Shown here in pieces: positions 45,217 through 56,415 of a DNA stretch of 64,000 bases. Position 1 is the stretch's first letter. Every line of letters begins with the position of its first letter. The notes beneath the pieces are model-generated. The model was not told where the DNA came from and did not search any database. It saw only the letters and a program-made list of their open reading frames with translations. Both the position numbers and the translations under genes were made by a program. The stretch is from contig CM055201.1 of the NCBI GenBank assembly GCA_029224185.1, forward strand, positions 4,823,316 through 4,887,315. The letters run 5' to 3'. The stretch is from Karalla daura (Eukaryota > Chordata > Actinopteri > Chaetodontiformes > Leiognathidae).

Positions 45217-47209
45217 ATGACATCCATATACTTGGGTCACAGATCTTGGTGTGCATTGGCAAGTATGGCAAGCATAGCGGTAATAGTTGGTTGTGTGATA
45301 TTGGTAACCACGGACGGAATCTCGTTTCCAACGTCGCGACCTGGACGTGAGACAAAGTTAGGAATCGATAGCTGCATGCGCACATACGGCGGCCTTGAAT
45401 TGGAATACGTGCGGGGTTCTTCTACTACGTTTCAATTTGATTTGTGCTCAGTTTTGGACAAAAAGTGATTATCAGGAACCTTGCCGCCGTCTTAGGCTTA
45501 TAGATTCGTATTTATGCGATAATCAGCAGATCACGCAGGACTGTGTACTAAAAGGTAGTGCAGCATTCTCCTGGTGTCCCACCTGGAATAACGTTAGAGC
45601 GTATGCAGGGAGACAACGCAGTGATTGGTCTCCTTCTCGCCAGTGGCCTAACATTGCGCTCGCTCAAACCTGGAGCAACGGCAAGTGGATTATTGATTTA
45701 TCATTGAAAGAAATGCAACAATCAATTCATTTTTTACCAGACGGTACTCCCTCCAATTCATTCTATTTGGTGTTAGGGGTAGGCCAACGTTTTGGATTAA
45801 TTAAGATCAACATGATCAGTATAGAGCCCACATATTCTCCGACTTTGGAACAAGTTCCCAGTTCAGTTTTAAAGTTTGATTATAACATTCTCAAACCTCA
45901 AGATGTACTTGCAATGGTTACCGGATATGCAGAAGATAACTTGTGGTTAAGATGGATGGAGCAAAGTGCAAAGGAACAGATGAAAGGTGACTGTGTGGCC
46001 TGTGCTTCGGCGCAGCCACGTTTGGTAACTGTACCAGCACCATTGTTCCCCAATGATACCTGGGGATATAATTGTATGATACAATTGACTCGAGAGCCTT
46101 CCCCTCTTGGCTGTGAGACTTTGAATGCTCTATATCCGGTTATTGATGCTCGTACTCAATCAGGTGCTTTCACCCCTCAAAAGGGGGATGAACCGTTTGG
46201 ACACTATGTTTGTTTTAACTACACCGTACAGAATGCCAAGTGGGTGTTAGGTGAGATACCAACTGATTGGTACAATGTCACAGAGAAAGGTGGATCGACC
46301 GGGCGACAGGCGCGAAGTGGATTGTATTATTATTGTGGCGGACAGAAATTGTTGATTCACATCCCTGCCGATTCTCAGGGGTTGTGTGCTATGGTTAGGT
46401 TGGTCTCTCCGTTGTTAATGATAGGAAATCGAAGAGAATTTCCGCATGTTGATTTTAATTGGTTTACCCCGCTGCGTCACAACCATAGACGCAGGCGTTT
46501 TAGTTCGTTGGGAGATCATTTTGATTTGACACATAACTCTCCGACCTACATTGATTCTATCGGTGTTCCTCGGGGAGTTCCGAATCACTTTAAATTAGTT
46601 AATCAGATTGCTTCAGGTTTTGAGAATATACCGGTTATTGCTGCAATCTTCCCTATCACGCCTAACAAGAATGTCGATCGGATCAATTATGTCCATTACA
46701 ATGTTTTGCGCCTTTCTAATTTGACCCGTGATGCCGTAGAAGGTCTAGCTGAACAACTTGCTCCAACTTCGTTGATGGCTGTCCAGAACCGTATGGCTTT
46801 GGACATGGTATTGGCTGAGAAAGGGGGTGTATGTGCCATGTTTGGGGATATGTGTTGTACTTTTATTCCGAACAACACCGCCCCGGATGGTAAAGTGGCT
46901 AGAGCTTAAGAGGGACTGCGATCTCTTTCCAAGACGATGCATGAACAATCTGGCATAGATAACCCCTTTGAAGACTGGATGTCATCCATTTTTGGGAAAT
47001 GGAAACATTTTGCTATGTCGATAATGCTTAGTGCTGCTACATTTATTGGCCTGCTGGTTACCTGTGGTTGTTGCTGTGTACCCTGTATTAGATCTTTATG
47101 CTCTAGACTCATCGTTGCTACGATTGAAGGGAAGGACGGACGTCCTCCGCCATATCAGATGGCTTTGTTAACTGCTCCTCATCCACCTGAGGAGTATGAC
47201 ACTGTTTAG
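45217..47209 (+). pseudogene. Proviral envelope, broken in two places
   Basis: An ATG at 45217 opens a hydrophobic leader (probable signal peptide) and the surface-subunit start in one frame up to 45468; the rest of the surface subunit reads from about 45450 in another frame. A basic furin-type site RRRR lies near 46490. The transmembrane subunit has a helical region (AVQNRMALDMVLAEKGGVC) ending in a CX6CC motif (about 46831-46857). A TAA at 46907 then precedes, in the same frame, the membrane helix (about 47012-47065), a Cys-rich juxtamembrane stretch and a tail with PPPY. The organisation matches gammaretrovirus-type Env. Confidence 0.85.
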
Positions 47210-47252
47210 GAGTGGGTAATTAATCATTATAGGTGATCTCTTAAAAGAGATC

Positions 47253-47264
47253 AAAAGGGGGAAT
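47253..47264 (+). other. Polypurine tract
   Basis: AAAAGGGGGAAT immediately upstream of the 3' LTR, the usual plus-strand primer. Confidence 0.85.
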
Positions 47265-47860
47265 TGTGAGATTTACATATACTTGATTATTAACCAGGGT
47301 TCTCATGGGAAGAAACTCAACTTTAACCTAAAGAGGGAGGAAGAAGTCTCCCCGTAAAGAGGGTTTTGTGACTTAAACAATGGACATATAGCTATAAACT
47401 TAAGGTCATCAAGAGGACAAAGTTAGAAATTGACCAGAAAAGATACGATCAAACAGGGTGACAGCCCACCAGAAAATAAAACCAGTGAGGCGACAGGATG
47501 CAAGGCCTATTCCAGTATACATTTACTGGACTAGACCTTGAAGTAACCAGCTGAACCAAGCAGGCTAAATTCCTGAGCCAAAAAGGACACATAACACATG
47601 AGAATGATTATAGGACTCTATGTAAATGAGAAACTTTATGTTAAGTAGTTATAGGGAGGAGCTAACATCTACTTTTGTATAAAGTAAGATGCCGTCCATG
47701 GTTAAAACAGATTGCATTTGGTAGACAGAGCTCTCTCTCTCTCTTTGTCTCTGAATGTAATCTCCAAATGCCTTTGAATAAAGATCACCTATCCACTCAT
47801 CCGACTTCTGACCCTTCTTCTGGATCGAACAACCCGGGTAGGTCAGGCTGGACCTCAACA
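47265..47860 (+). repeat. Provirus 3' LTR
   Basis: 596 bp, same length as the 5' LTR with two visible base differences. Followed by the target duplication CTCT. Confidence 0.95.
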
Positions 47861-48101
47861 CTCTCTACACTCTTTGTTGCTGCCACCTGCTCCTCATTAT
47901 CTCCTGATTACCTCCTCTGTATTTAAGCCCCTGTTTCTCAGTTCTTCTCTGTCAGATCTTCGGCTTGGAATGCACGTGCTGCCTACTCGCTACCCTGACT
48001 CCTGAGAAGACAACCCAGACCAGCTGAACTCTTCCCCGCAAAACCCAAATAAACTGTGGTTCGGAACGCAATTGGTTTCCTCTTCTGTCTGGTCCCTGAC
48101 A
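47861..48101 (+). repeat. Gypsy 3' LTR, right part
   Basis: Excluding the duplicated CTCT, this 237 bp plus the 104-bp left part equals 341 bp, the length of the 5' LTR, with no difference visible. Confidence 0.95.
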
Positions 48102-48106
48102 CTCTT

Positions 48107-48493
48107 CTTCTTCGTCTCCTTCCTCCTGGTCATATTCATCGTCAGCCATGTACTTGACAGAAAATACAAACAGTCACATTGGTAACAAGCTGTACATTGG
48201 ATGTCTTCCATGCATTTCTGCTCATTACCATTTGATTTTGTTCATCATCCTGTTCAGGACGATGAAGATGAGGCAACGCTAACTGTGCAGGAGGTAGTTG
48301 CAGAGGCATGCGGATAAGATGGCGGGGTAGCGGGAGCTCATTTTCTGCAATGGGAGGCTCTCTTTCATCGTCAGACGTTATAAAATAGTCATCCTGAAAC
48401 ATAGTAAATGCACAGTAGCCATGTAAATGTCACACATACTACACACACAACAGCAGGTAAATGTTGATAGAAAGTCCATGCAAGGTACGTACA
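48107..48493 (-). pseudogene. Small acidic gene, copy in X, disrupted by the gypsy element
   Basis: Counterpart of the intact gene at 52963-53533. Exon 2 (48229-48393) is preserved and the third exon starts at 48152, but the gypsy element interrupts its acidic tail at 48106. The first exon has lost its start: sequence after the SSLSLVWH-equivalent region goes straight to GACAGCGAGCC near 48640. Confidence 0.7.
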
Positions 48494-49149
48494 GAATTTG
48501 TCAGGATAATGGTAGAGTCCTGTGGGTTGAAATCAACATCAGAAAGTGCACAAACTAAACAAAACAGCGCATTGGACAAACAGGCAATTTGTACCAGCGA
48601 AATGGGATGCCATACCAGGCTGAGTGAGCTGTCAGTTTTTGACAGCGAGCCGAGCGAGTGTAGTAATTAAGACGTTGGTGTCTCGCTCTCAGGGCCGTCG
48701 CTGCCCATACGCAGAACACGCGCAGTGCGTAGGGCCCCGCGGTCCAATAGGGGCCCCGTTTTGTACTGTAGTGTATGCGCAGCCGTGAGCCGCTCTACTA
48801 GATCAGCTGTGCAATAAAAAGCAGCCTGCATTTATAAAAATAAAACAGCAGCCTTTTGAAAAGGTGAAGTATATAAAATATCAAATTAATACAGTTTAAG
48901 TTTGATTTCTGTGCAAATGCCAAGCAAGTCAGCGCAAGGGTTAAATCGTAGCAGCATTCTCTTCTCTTTTGACATGCAACCAACGCAGCTATCCTCGGAC
49001 CTGAGCAACAAAACACAATGACATCCCACAGTGGCATTCCAAATATATACCGACGAAAATCAGAAATCACTTTATAAAAACAGCCACTTTGTTACTAAAT
49101 ATGTGCCTATGACAGGATTGTGTTCTTACCCGTTTAATGTGACTTCTGT

Positions 49150-49790
49150 TTTCAGACACCACTGGTCAGCTTCTCAACATCGGGCATGTAAGATGTAACT
49201 TTAATCTTGGACTGCAAGCTCTCATCTGTGAGGCAGGTGCGTTACTTTGATTTGTTGTAGTTCATGTTTGAGAATATCTGCTCGCACAGGTATGTTGATC
49301 CAAATGCATATGTCTTCATGTTCCTATAACTGCCAGGAAGAGCATTCCATGTGTCATACACAAGTTTCTCGGGTGTTGGAGGGCTTTCAATTTCGCTCCA
49401 TTTGTGGCTTTTGGCTTTGGGCGTCTTCATACTCGGCTGTCAGACGTTGGTGTCAGCCATTGCCATTTCAAGGTCAGCTTTATTTACTCCTGGAAATCTG
49501 CTTAACAAGGACAGGTCAATCTCCAGGGGTGTGACAGGCAAAGACAGCGTCATTTTTTTTCTTTCGGAACTCGCAAAAGCTGCTCCCAAATGCAGTTTGC
49601 ATTTCAACGATCGCACCTTGTAAATAATCACCGTTGAGTGTGTGATCGTGATGGGCTTCTTCGAATTCTCTCAGGGAGGGGAAGTGAGAGAGCGTGCCTT
49701 GCTGTGTATCTCTGTCAAAGACAGTCAGCAACAGCACAAACGCAACAAACATCCCAACCTCGTCCGTGTCCATGTCTAGTCTTGTTGTGA
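49150..49790 (-). pseudogene. hAT-type (GTF2IRD2/FAM200-like) transposase relic in X
   Basis: Minus-strand frames show FPSLREFEEAHHDH..NGDYLQGAIVEMQTAFGSSF, then LLSRFPGVNKADLEMAMADT, then MKTYAFGSTYLCEQIFSNMN and, after a stop, a TDE motif. This is the C-terminal half and dimerisation domain of hAT transposases of the kind domesticated in GTF2IRD2 and FAM200 genes. Several frame changes; dead. A hAT-like end (CAGGGCCGTCGCTG) lies at 48690. Confidence 0.75.
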
Positions 49791-49844
49791 TTTCTTCCTC
49801 TGCTGCTGCTTTGTTTTAGCGTAACGTCATCACATGACACTAAC

Positions 49845-49877
49845 CATTACACTAACCTCAGGGCCGTTAGTGTAATG
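49845..49877. repeat. Perfect 12-bp inverted repeat
   Basis: CATTACACTAAC (49845-49856) and GTTAGTGTAATG (49866-49877) around a 9-nt loop CTCAGGGCC. In X' the arm has one mismatch (GTTAGTGTAACG). Confidence 0.9.
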
Positions 49878-49879
49878 GA

Positions 49880-51402
49880 GACACGACGCGTGAGTGGACC
49901 AGGCCGAGTCGCAGCCCGGTCAAAAGTACCTCCCCCAAAAAGTACCAGAACCAGCGTATTGGAAACACGCCGATAATGACCTGAGTGAGTCAATCTAAGG
50001 GTCAGATTGTCTTGTCTAGGTTGTTCTTGACAACACCACCTGTGACCTCACACCGCAGGATATCGTGATGTCACAGCCTCCTACACACCAGATTCAGGGA
50101 CAAGAGGGTCTCCTACACAACTACATCAGTGAACACAGAGACGTGAGGTTGCAGTCATCAACGCTTTTATTGGCTACAATATAAATAGAAAAAGCAATAA
50201 AGGGGGGGTCAATATGGCCCCTGGGTGAAACTGGGGGAAGGGGGGCTGACACAAAAACTAAATATAAATCTATAAGATAACAATTGGAGGCTAAACTGGA
50301 GCAGCTTCAGGGGTAGGTTACCTGGTGACTGACCACATGTGCTCCCGGTCTGGATACCTAGTCACACACACACGGGTCCCTGGTTCCTGGTGCCTAGCCA
50401 CACACACACACACACACACACAAACAGAAACAAAGCAAACAGTGAGGTGCCCGTTACCACTATAAATGTGGGGAGATGTGCGCAACGAACAGGACCTGAA
50501 TCTGGCAGCCTGCCCCATTGAACAGCCCAGACTGAAAAGGAGAGGTGGAGAAAAGGTTAGGCTCACAGAGCAGATACCACACCAGGGCCCAACCAATTCC
50601 CACAGTTAGCACTACAGGTGGCGGCCTACTTTCCCGCAGCCAACAGTGTGGGTACAACAGAAATAAAACAAAAAAAGAACAGAAAGGGGCAAGGCTGGCT
50701 AAGGCTGAGACACACAATTAGCCAACTACAACAGCATTGAAATTCATCCACAGCCGAGCACACACAGAGAGCAGCAAGTACCTGATCCTGATTAAAGAGA
50801 GCACAGTTAAGACATGTTTGTGAGAGTTCACACAGTACTCGGAATGTTCAGCATTCATGTGCATCATTTTCATGCATGTGACACGGACACAGACATCCTG
50901 GTTTACCTCTGTACAGTCAGGTTGAACAATGGCGTCTGGCGTGTCACACCGTCACAAATGGTCCCAGACTCGACCCCATCAATAACTTTCCTTAAAATGA
51001 GTATAACACAACAGATAGTTACCAAAGTGTCAGTCCTCAAACCCTCCGTAGTCTGACCCAGAAGCGTGACGTTCAAACCTGATGTTAGAGCCAACTCTTA
51101 AATTTGGACATAGGTGGTTACAGGCCTAGGTGTAGTGGAGATGTAGCGCCTACCTTTCCAGTAATTACAGCCAGGAGTGAGGAAGACATCCAAAGCGACA
51201 CCCAGAGCGCGTGTCTGGCTTGCCAGTGTGAGCGTCTTTATAGAGGGAAAGCTAACAACAGCATGCTACAGAATGGGTGGGTCAGCTGTGAGTGGAGCTA
51301 CGATGGCTGCCAGAGGATAACTGCAGCAGCAACAGCTGCTGGTTACACATGCTACTTGTAATATACCTCACCACTGATTCTGATAGACCTATCGCCATTG
51401 TA
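49880..51402. other. No gene recognised in the rest of X
   Basis: Short open frames only, conserved in X' because of the duplication, not by evident selection. A (CA)n run lies at 50399-50423. Confidence 0.4.
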
Positions 51403-52620
51403 CACTCACCGGCCACTTTATTAGGTACACCATGCTAGTAACGGGTTGGACCCCCTTTTGCCTTCAGAACTGCCTCAATTCTTCGTGGCATGGATTCAAC
51501 AAGGTGCTGGAAGCATTCCTCAGAGAGTTTGGTCCATATTGACATGATGGCATCACACAGTTGGCGCAGATTTGTTGGCTGCACATCCATGATGCGAATC
51601 TCCCATTCCACCACATTCCAAAGATGCTCTATTGGATTGAGATCTGGTGACTGTGGAGGCCATTTGAGTACAGTGAACTCATTGTCATGTTCAAGAAACC
51701 AGTCTGAGATGATTCCAGCTTTATGACATGGCGCCTTATCCTGCTGAAAGTAGCCATCAGAAGTTGGGTACATTGTGGTCATAAAGGGATGGACATGGTC
51801 AGCAACAATACTCAGGTAGGCTGTGGCGTTGCAACGATGCTCAATTGGTACCAAGGGGCCCAAAGAGTGCCAAGAAAATACTCCCCACACCATTACACCA
51901 CCACCACCACCAGCCTGAACCGTTGATACAAGGCAGGATGGATCCATGCTTTCATGTTGTTGACACCAAATTCTGACCCTACCATCCGAATGTCAGAGCA
52001 GAAATCAAGGCTCATCAGACCAGGCAACGTTTTTCCAATCTTCTATTGTCCAATTTCGATGAGCTTGTGCAAATTGTAGCCTCAGTTTCCTGTTCTTAGC
52101 TTAAAGGAGTGGCAGTGGTCCTCTGCTGCTGTAGCCCATCTGCCCCAAAGTTCGACGTACTGTGCGTTCAGAGATGCTCTCCTGCCTACCTTGGTTGTAA
52201 CGGGTGGTTATTTGACTCACTGTTACCTTTCTATCAGCTCGAACCAGTCTGGCCATTCTCCTCTGACCTCTGGCATCAACAAGGCATTTCTGCCCACAGA
52301 ACTGCCGCTCACTGGATATTTTTTCTTTTTCGGACCATTCTCTGTAAACCCTAGAGATGGTTGTGCGTGAAAATCCCAGTAGATCAGCAGTTTGTGAAAT
52401 ACTCAGACCAGCCCTTCTGGCACCAACAACCATGCCACGTTCAAAGTCACTCAAATCACCTTTCTTCCCCATACTGATGCTCGGTTTGAACTGCAGGAGA
52501 TTGTCTTGACCATGTCTACATGCCTAAATGCACTGAGTTGCCGCCATGTGATTGGCTGATTAGAAATTAAGTGTTAACGAGCAGTTGGACAGGTGTACCT
52601 AATAAAGTGGCCGGTGAGTG
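51403..52620 (-). mobile_element. Tc1-like transposon, copy 2
   Basis: 1,218 bp with terminal repeats CACTCACCGGCCACTT.. identical at both ends, TA on both sides (51401-51402, 52621-52622). Its left neighbour is the end of X and its right neighbour is the OTU catalytic region, as expected for a copy at the join of a tandem duplication. Confidence 0.95.
51435..52472 (-). pseudogene. Tc1-like transposase, copy 2 (broken)
   Basis: N-terminal helix-turn-helix part at 52101-52472, ending in a stop after GYSSRG; C-terminal part with FQQDKAPC and PDLNPIEHLW at 51435-51947. The piece with the first catalytic Asp lies between in a disturbed frame. Counting from the second Asp to the Glu gives 36 intervening residues. 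Confidence 0.9.
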
Positions 52621-52899
52621 TACTTGGCGACAGAAATTGTTTCTTCAGAGCTGTCAGAGAAGCTGTGTGTGGTACAGATGAGTATCACGGAACTATTCAG
52701 TGTGAAACAGCTAGAGAGCCATACTGCCACATATAAGAGTCAGTCAGTGCCAGAATGTATTGGGGAATCCAACATGCGCTCTCATGGTAGTTGGGCAACT
52801 GAAGTTGAGATGCAATCAACAGCAGATTTTTTCGGTGTTAGCATACACACGTACTACCTGGACCGGACAGGAATAAATGCAAGTTTTGAGACCCACTGA
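52621..52899 (+). pseudogene. OTU-protease-like fragment, copy at the start of X'
   Basis: Same catalytic-Cys loop, frame change and WATEVE region as 31770-32048. Here it lacks the N-terminal side altogether, because the sequence left of copy 2 is the end of X. Confidence 0.75.
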
Positions 52900-52962
52900 T
52901 GACTTGACACTGATGAATTTTTAATTGAGAGAATACAATACTCTGGGGAAACAAGTTCTCTG

Positions 52963-53533
52963 TTAGCCTTCTTCTTTTTCCTCTTCTTCTTCGTCTCCTT
53001 CCTCCTGGTCATATTCATCGTCAGCCATGTACTTGACAGAAAATACAAACAGTCACATTGGTAACAAGCTGTACATTGGATGCCTTCCATGCATTTCTGC
53101 TCATTACCATTTGATTTTGTTCATCATCCTGTTCAGGACGATGAAGATGAGGCAACGCTAACTGTGCAGGAGGTAGTTGCAGAGGCATGCGGATAAGATG
53201 GCGGGGCAGCGGGAGCTCATTTTCTGCAATGGGAGGCTCTCTTTCATCGTCAGACGTTATAAAATAGTCATCCTGAAACATAGTAAATGCACAGTAGCCA
53301 TGTAAACGTCACACATACTACACACACAACAGCAGGTAAATGTTGATAGAAAGTCCATGCAAGGTACGTACAGAATTTGTCAGGATAATGGTAGAGTCCT
53401 GTGGGTTGAAATCAACATCAGAAGGTGCACAAACTAAACAAAACAGCGCATTGGACAAACAGGCAATTTGTACCAGCGAAATGGGATGCCACACCAGGCT
53501 GAGTGAGCTGTCAGTTTCTATGCCGCTATCCAT
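52963..53533 (-). CDS. Small acidic protein, three exons, intact (131 aa), function unknown
   Basis: Exon 1 53372-53533 (54 codons from ATG 53533), exon 2 53108-53272 (55 codons), exon 3 52963-53031 (22 codons plus TAA). All introns are phase 0, with boundaries TCT/GTACGT, TTTCAG/GATGAC, ATG/GTAATG and GTCAAG/TACATG, and sizes 99 and 76 bp. The product starts MDSGIETDSSLSL, has a Cys/Leu-rich stretch (VQIACLSNALFCLVCA) that could be a short hydrophobic helix, a Pro/Leu-rich middle (ENELPLPRHLIRMPLQLPPA) and an acidic tail (MADDEYDQEEGDEEEE). I do not recognise it. Its 3' end faces the OTU-like fragment 64 bp away. The exon model is by eye; expression is unproven. Confidence 0.5.
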
Positions 53534-53566
53534 TGCAGTATGAAATGGCCGCCTATCTGCTTAGGC

Positions 53567-53633
53567 AAGCCCCAACTTGCCCCACACGCCCCAACTTGCC
53601 CCACAAGCCCCAACTTGCCCTGCAAGTTTCCTT
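53567..53633. repeat. Minisatellite (CCCCAACTTGCCCCACA)n, X' only
   Basis: About three and a half copies of an 18-19-bp C-rich unit with GCAAG-type ends, inside the piece absent from X, upstream of the small gene's start codon. Confidence 0.85.
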
Positions 53634-54149
53634 GCAGTACCTGGACAGCGAGCCGAGCGAGTGTAGTAATTAAGACGTTGGTGTCTCGCTCTCAGGGCCG
53701 TCGCTGACCATACGCAGAACACACGCAGTGTGTAGGGCCCCGCGGTCCAATAGGGGCCCCGTTTTGTACTGTACTGTATGCGCAGCCGTGAGCCGCTCTA
53801 CTAGATCAGCTGTGCAATAAAAAGCAGCCTGCATTTATAAAAATAAAACAGCAGCCTTTTGAAAAGGTGAAGTATATAAAATATCAAATTAATACAGTTT
53901 AAGTTTGATTTCTGTGCAAATGCCAAGCAAGTCAGTGCAAGGGTTAAATCGTAGCAGCATTCTCTTCTCTTTTGACATGCAACCAACGCAGCTATCCTCG
54001 GACCTGAGCAACAAAACACAATGACATCCCTCAGTGTCATTCCAAATATATACCGACGACAATCAGAAATCACTTTATAAAAACAGCCACTTTGTTACTA
54101 AATATGTGCCTATGACAGGATTGTGTTCTTACCCGTTTAATGTGACTTC

Positions 54150-54793
54150 TGTTTTCAGACACCACTGGTCAGCTTCTCAACATCGGGCATGTAAGATGTA
54201 ACTTTAATCTTGGACTGCAAGCTCTCATCTGTGAGGCAGGTGCGTTACTTTGATTTGTTGTAGTTCATGTTTGAGAATATCTGCTCGCACAGGTATGTTG
54301 ATCCAAATGCATATGTCTTCATGTTCCTATAACTGCCAGGAAGAGCATTCCATGTGTCATACACAAGTTTCTCGGGTGTTGGAGGGCTTTCAATTTCGCT
54401 CCATTTGTGGCTTTTGGCTTTGGGCGTCTTCATGCTCGGCTGTCAGACGTTGGTGTCAGCCATTGCCATTTCAAGGTCAGCTTTATTTACTCCTGGAAAT
54501 CTGCTTAACAAGGACAGGTCAATCTCCAGGGGTGTGACAGGGAAAGACAGCGTCATTTTTTTCCTTTCGGAACTCGCAAAAGCTGCTCCCAAATGCAGTT
54601 TGCATTTCAACGATCGCACCTTGTAAATAATCACCGTTGAGTGTGTGATCGTGATGGGCTTCTTCGAATTCTCTCAGGGAGGGGAAGTGAGAGAGCGTGC
54701 CTTGCTGTGTATCTCTGTCAAAGACAGTCAGCAACAGCACAAACGCAACAAACATCCCAACCTCGTCCGTGTCCATGTCTAGTCTTGTTGTGA
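54150..54793 (-). pseudogene. hAT-type transposase relic in X'
   Basis: Duplicate of 49150-49790, with the same motifs and lesions. Confidence 0.75.
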
Positions 54794-54889
54794 TTTCCTC
54801 CTCTGCTGCTGCTTTGTTTTAGCGTAACGTCATCACATTACACTAACCATTACACTAACCTCAGGGCCGTTAGTGTAACGGAGACACGA

Positions 54890-55398
54890 CGCGTGAGTGG
54901 ACCAGGCCGAGTCGCAGCCCGGTCAAAAGTACCTCCCCCAAAAAGTACCAGAACCAGCGTATTGGAAACACGCCGATAATGACCTGAGTGAGTCAATCTA
55001 AGGGTCAGATTATCTTGTCTAGGTTGTTCTTGACAACACCACCTGTGACCTCACACCGCAGGATATCGTGATGTCACAGCCTCCTACACACCAGATTCAG
55101 GGACAAGAGGGTCTCCTACACAACTACATCAGTGAACACAGAGACGTGAGGTTCCAGTCATCAACGCTTTTATTGGCTACAATATAAATAGAAAAAGCAA
55201 TAAAGGGGGGGTCAATATGGCCCCTGGGTGAAACTGGGGGAAGGGGGGCTGACACAAAAACTAAATATAAATCTATAAGATAACAATTGGAGGCTAAACT
55301 GGAGCAGCTTCAGGGGTAGGTTACCTGGTGACTGACCACATGTGCTCCCGGTCTGGATACCTAGTCACACACACGGGTCCCTGGTTCCTGGTGCCTAG

Positions 55399-55440
<42 letters not shown>

Positions 55441-56413
55441 AAACAAAGCAAACAGTGAGGTGCCCGTTACCACTATAAATGTGGGGAGATGTGCGCAACG
55501 AACAGGACCTGAATCTGGCAGCCTGCCCCATTGAACAGCCCAGACTGAAAAGGAGAGGTGGAGAAAAGGTTCGGCTCACAGAGCAGATACCACACCAGGG
55601 CCCAACCAATTCCCACAGTTAGCACTACAGGTGGCGGCCTACTTTCCCGCAGCCAACAGTGTGGGTACAACAGAAATAAAACAAAAAAAGAACAGAAAGG
55701 GGCAAGGCTGGCTAAGGCTGAGACACACAATTAGCCAACTACAACAGCATTGAAATTCATCCACAGCCGAGCACACACAGAGAGCAGCAAGTACCTGATC
55801 CTGATTAAAGAGAGCACAGTTAAGACATGTTTGTGAGAGTTCACACAGTACTCGGAATGTTCAGCATTCATGTGCATCATTTTCATGCATGTGACATGGA
55901 CACAGACATCCTGGTTTACCTCTGTACAGTCAGGTTGAACAATGGCGTCTGGCGTGTCACACCGTCACAAATGGTCCCAGACTCGACCCCATCAATAACT
56001 TTCCTTAAAATGAGTATAACACAACAGATAGCTACCAGAGTGTCAGTCCTCAAACCCTCCGTAGTCTGACCCAGCAGCGTGACGTTCAAACCTGATGTTA
56101 GAGCCAACTCTTAAATTTGGACATAGGTGGTTACAGGCCTAGGTGTAGTGGAGATGTAGCGCCTACCTTTCCAGTAATTACAGCCAGGAGTGTGGAAGAC
56201 ATCCAAGGCGACACCCAGAGCGCGTGTCTAGCCTGCCAGTGTGAGCGTCTTTATAGAGGGAAAGCAAACAACAGCATGCTACAGAATGGGTGGGTCAGCT
56301 GTGAGTGGAGCTACGATGGCTGCCAGAGGATAACTGCAGCAGCAACAGCTGCTGGTTACACATGCTACTTGTAATATACCTCACCACTGATTCTGATAGA
56401 CCTATCGCCATTG
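54890..56413. other. No gene recognised in the rest of X'
   Basis: Duplicate of 49880-51400. (CA)n at 55401-55434 is longer than in X. Confidence 0.4.
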
Positions 56414-56415
56414 TA

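Larger units (their letters stand above)
37175..47860 (+). mobile_element. Endogenous retrovirus, gammaretrovirus-like, defective
   Basis: A 10,686-bp provirus with 596-bp LTRs, a tRNA-Pro primer site, gag, pro-pol and env in order, and a 4-bp target duplication. The LTRs differ at two positions by my reading (37267 C vs 47357 T; 37679 G vs 47769 T), indicating a young insertion, yet gag, pol and env each carry stops or frame changes. The tRNA-Pro primer site, gag and pro in one frame separated by a stop, a single zinc knuckle and a CX6CC transmembrane motif all point to the gammaretrovirus-like group of fish retroviruses. Confidence 0.93.
32135..48101 (+). mobile_element. Ty3/gypsy chromovirus retrotransposon with a provirus nested in its 3' LTR
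   Basis: Two 341-bp LTRs (TGTCATGA..CCCTGACA) flank gag and a pol with protease, reverse transcriptase, RNase H, integrase and chromodomain, the chromovirus order. A G-rich polypurine tract (about 37055-37068) precedes the 3' LTR. The 3' LTR is split by the provirus at 37175-47860. By eye the two LTRs show no difference, so insertion was recent. gag is open; pol has two frame changes. Confidence 0.93.
48102..51402. repeat. Segment X, right part (tandem duplicate of X')
   Basis: With 31770-32129 it forms a ~3.7-kb segment repeated at 52623-56415 with few differences (mainly a ~125-bp piece present only in X' at about 53520-53645). Both copies are bounded by Tc1-like elements. It contains the OTU relic, the small three-exon gene, a hAT relic, a CA microsatellite and unrecognised sequence (49880-51400). 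Confidence 0.93.
52623..56415. repeat. Segment X' (intact duplicate of X)
   Basis: 3.79 kb without the retroelement insertions, so it records the empty site. It differs from X by the 125-bp piece near 53520, a longer CA run and scattered substitutions, and shares the Tc1 borders. Confidence 0.93.

Noticed and set aside
51104..51361. 85-codon plus-strand frame with several Cys (and its copy at 56117)
   Set aside because: No recognised motif or splice sites; conserved only because X and X' are recent duplicates.
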